16,155 nucleotides of DNA from the NCBI RefSeq assembly GCF_002737765.1, contig NZ_PEGG01000016.1, positions 1-16,155 of the forward strand, in the 5' to 3' direction. Origin of the DNA: Caulobacter sp. B11. GTDB lineage: Bacteria > Pseudomonadota > Alphaproteobacteria > Caulobacterales > Caulobacteraceae. Shown here piece after piece: positions 15,656 through 16,155 of this stretch; the first letter of the stretch is position 1, and the number at the start of each line of letters is the position of its first letter. Below the pieces are notes generated by a model. The model was not told the origin of the DNA. It searched no databases and worked only from the letters and a program-made list of their open reading frames with translations. A program made the translations under genes and the position numbers.

Positions 15656-16032
15656 ATGAACGCCTTCCTTCTCCAGTATCTGCCGATCGTGATCTTTCTC
15701 GGGATCGCGGCCGTAATCGGCATCGCCTTTCTTCTGGCCGCGCCGTGCTCGCGCCCAAGGCGCCTGACCCGGAAAAGCTGTCCGCCTACGAATGCGGCTT
15801 CAACGCCTTCGACGATGCGCGCATGAAATTCGACGTCCGGTTCTATCTGGTGTCGATCCTGTTCATCATCTTCGATCTGGAAGTGGCGTTCCTGTTTCCC
15901 TGGGCCGTCGCGCTCATGAAGTTGCCGCACGACGTCGCGCAGTTCGCGTTCTGGTCGATGCTGACCTTCCTGGGCGTCCTGACGGTCGGCTTCATCTATG
16001 AATGGAAGAAGGGCGCCCTCGAATGGGAGTGA
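15656..16032 (+). pseudogene. nuoA: NADH-quinone oxidoreductase subunit A, frameshifted as read (probable base-call deletion)
   Basis: The ATG at 15656 has AAGGG 5 bases upstream. The first frame reads [29 protein letters not shown] (first membrane segment). The rest, [35 protein letters not shown] and on to KKGALEWE, is in the next frame. Restoring one G near 15740 gives 125 residues, the family length, with three membrane helices and the ECGF and [12 protein letters not shown] signatures. NuoA is a membrane subunit of complex I. Since it opens an operon an aerobe needs, a real frameshift is unlikely. The stop overlaps the nuoB start by 8 bases. Confidence 0.88.
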
Positions 16033-16155
16033 TCGTTCCCGCCAATAGCTCGCCCCTCGTGCCTGCCGGTTCGGCCGCGCGTTCGACGGTTCAGGGCTAT
16101 GACCCCAAGCTTCACGACCCTATTTCGACGGTTTGTCGGGTCAACTGGCCGACAA
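16025..16155 (+). CDS. nuoB: NADH-quinone oxidoreductase subunit B, 5' part, cut by the window and frameshifted as read
   Basis: Starts [20 protein letters not shown] and continues to GYDPKLHDP. From there the frame reads ISTVCRVNW, while the next frame gives [12 protein letters not shown], the expected NuoB continuation. One C lost in the CCC at 16118-16120 explains it. NuoB carries the N2 iron-sulfur cluster; its ligand cysteines lie beyond the window. The start is within the nuoA stop region, so the genes are translationally coupled. Confidence 0.8.

Overview
The window looks like a chromosome segment from a Caulobacter-like alphaproteobacterium (Caulobacteraceae). The backbone is GC-rich. 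It carries tRNA-Leu, tig, clpP, then cicA on the opposite strand, then clpX, lon, a HU gene, tRNA-Val and, further on, nuoA-nuoB. The placement of a reversed HAD-phosphatase gene (cicA) between clpP and clpX is the arrangement known from C. crescentus. Products such as NuoA and trigger factor read as close Caulobacter homologues. The species cannot be fixed from sequence alone.

Layout. (1) 1-2130: an AT-richer accessory segment on the minus strand. It holds a tight three-gene operon: a HigB/RelE-type toxin, a HigA-like HTH antitoxin fused to an ImmA/IrrE zinc-peptidase domain, and a small protein of unknown function. It is bracketed by a 14-bp direct repeat. (2) 2197-7075: the proteostasis core, with tRNA-Leu, trigger factor, ClpP, CicA (minus) and ClpX. 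Clear hairpin-plus-T terminators follow tig, clpP and clpX. A sigma-32-like promoter lies upstream of clpP. (3) 7133-8299: a glycosyltransferase on the minus strand, inserted between clpX and lon. (4) 8439-11568: lon with a sigma-32-like promoter, HU with a good housekeeping promoter, and tRNA-Val. (5) 11683-12860: a two-gene operon of an SPFH/band-7 membrane protein and a ribbon-helix-helix regulator. Tandem operator-like repeats sit on the promoter -10. (6) 12904-14127: a second glycosyltransferase, converging with a LuxA-like flavin monooxygenase gene on the minus strand. (7) 15229-15536: two identical tandem tRNA-Asp genes with a strong promoter. (8) 15656 to the end: the start of the complex I operon (nuoA, partial nuoB).

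How the genes work together: trigger factor folds nascent chains, ClpXP and Lon degrade regulatory and damaged proteins, and HU packs DNA and is a general Lon/nucleoid partner. clpP and lon each appear to have their own heat-shock promoter, while clpX is transcribed separately.

Quality caution: four genes (the third gene of the TA operon, higB, nuoA, nuoB) are each broken by the apparent loss of one G or C. Restoring one base in each case gives a full-length, family-like protein. In an essential-type operon such as nuo this points to base-call/assembly errors near the window ends rather than true pseudogenes.
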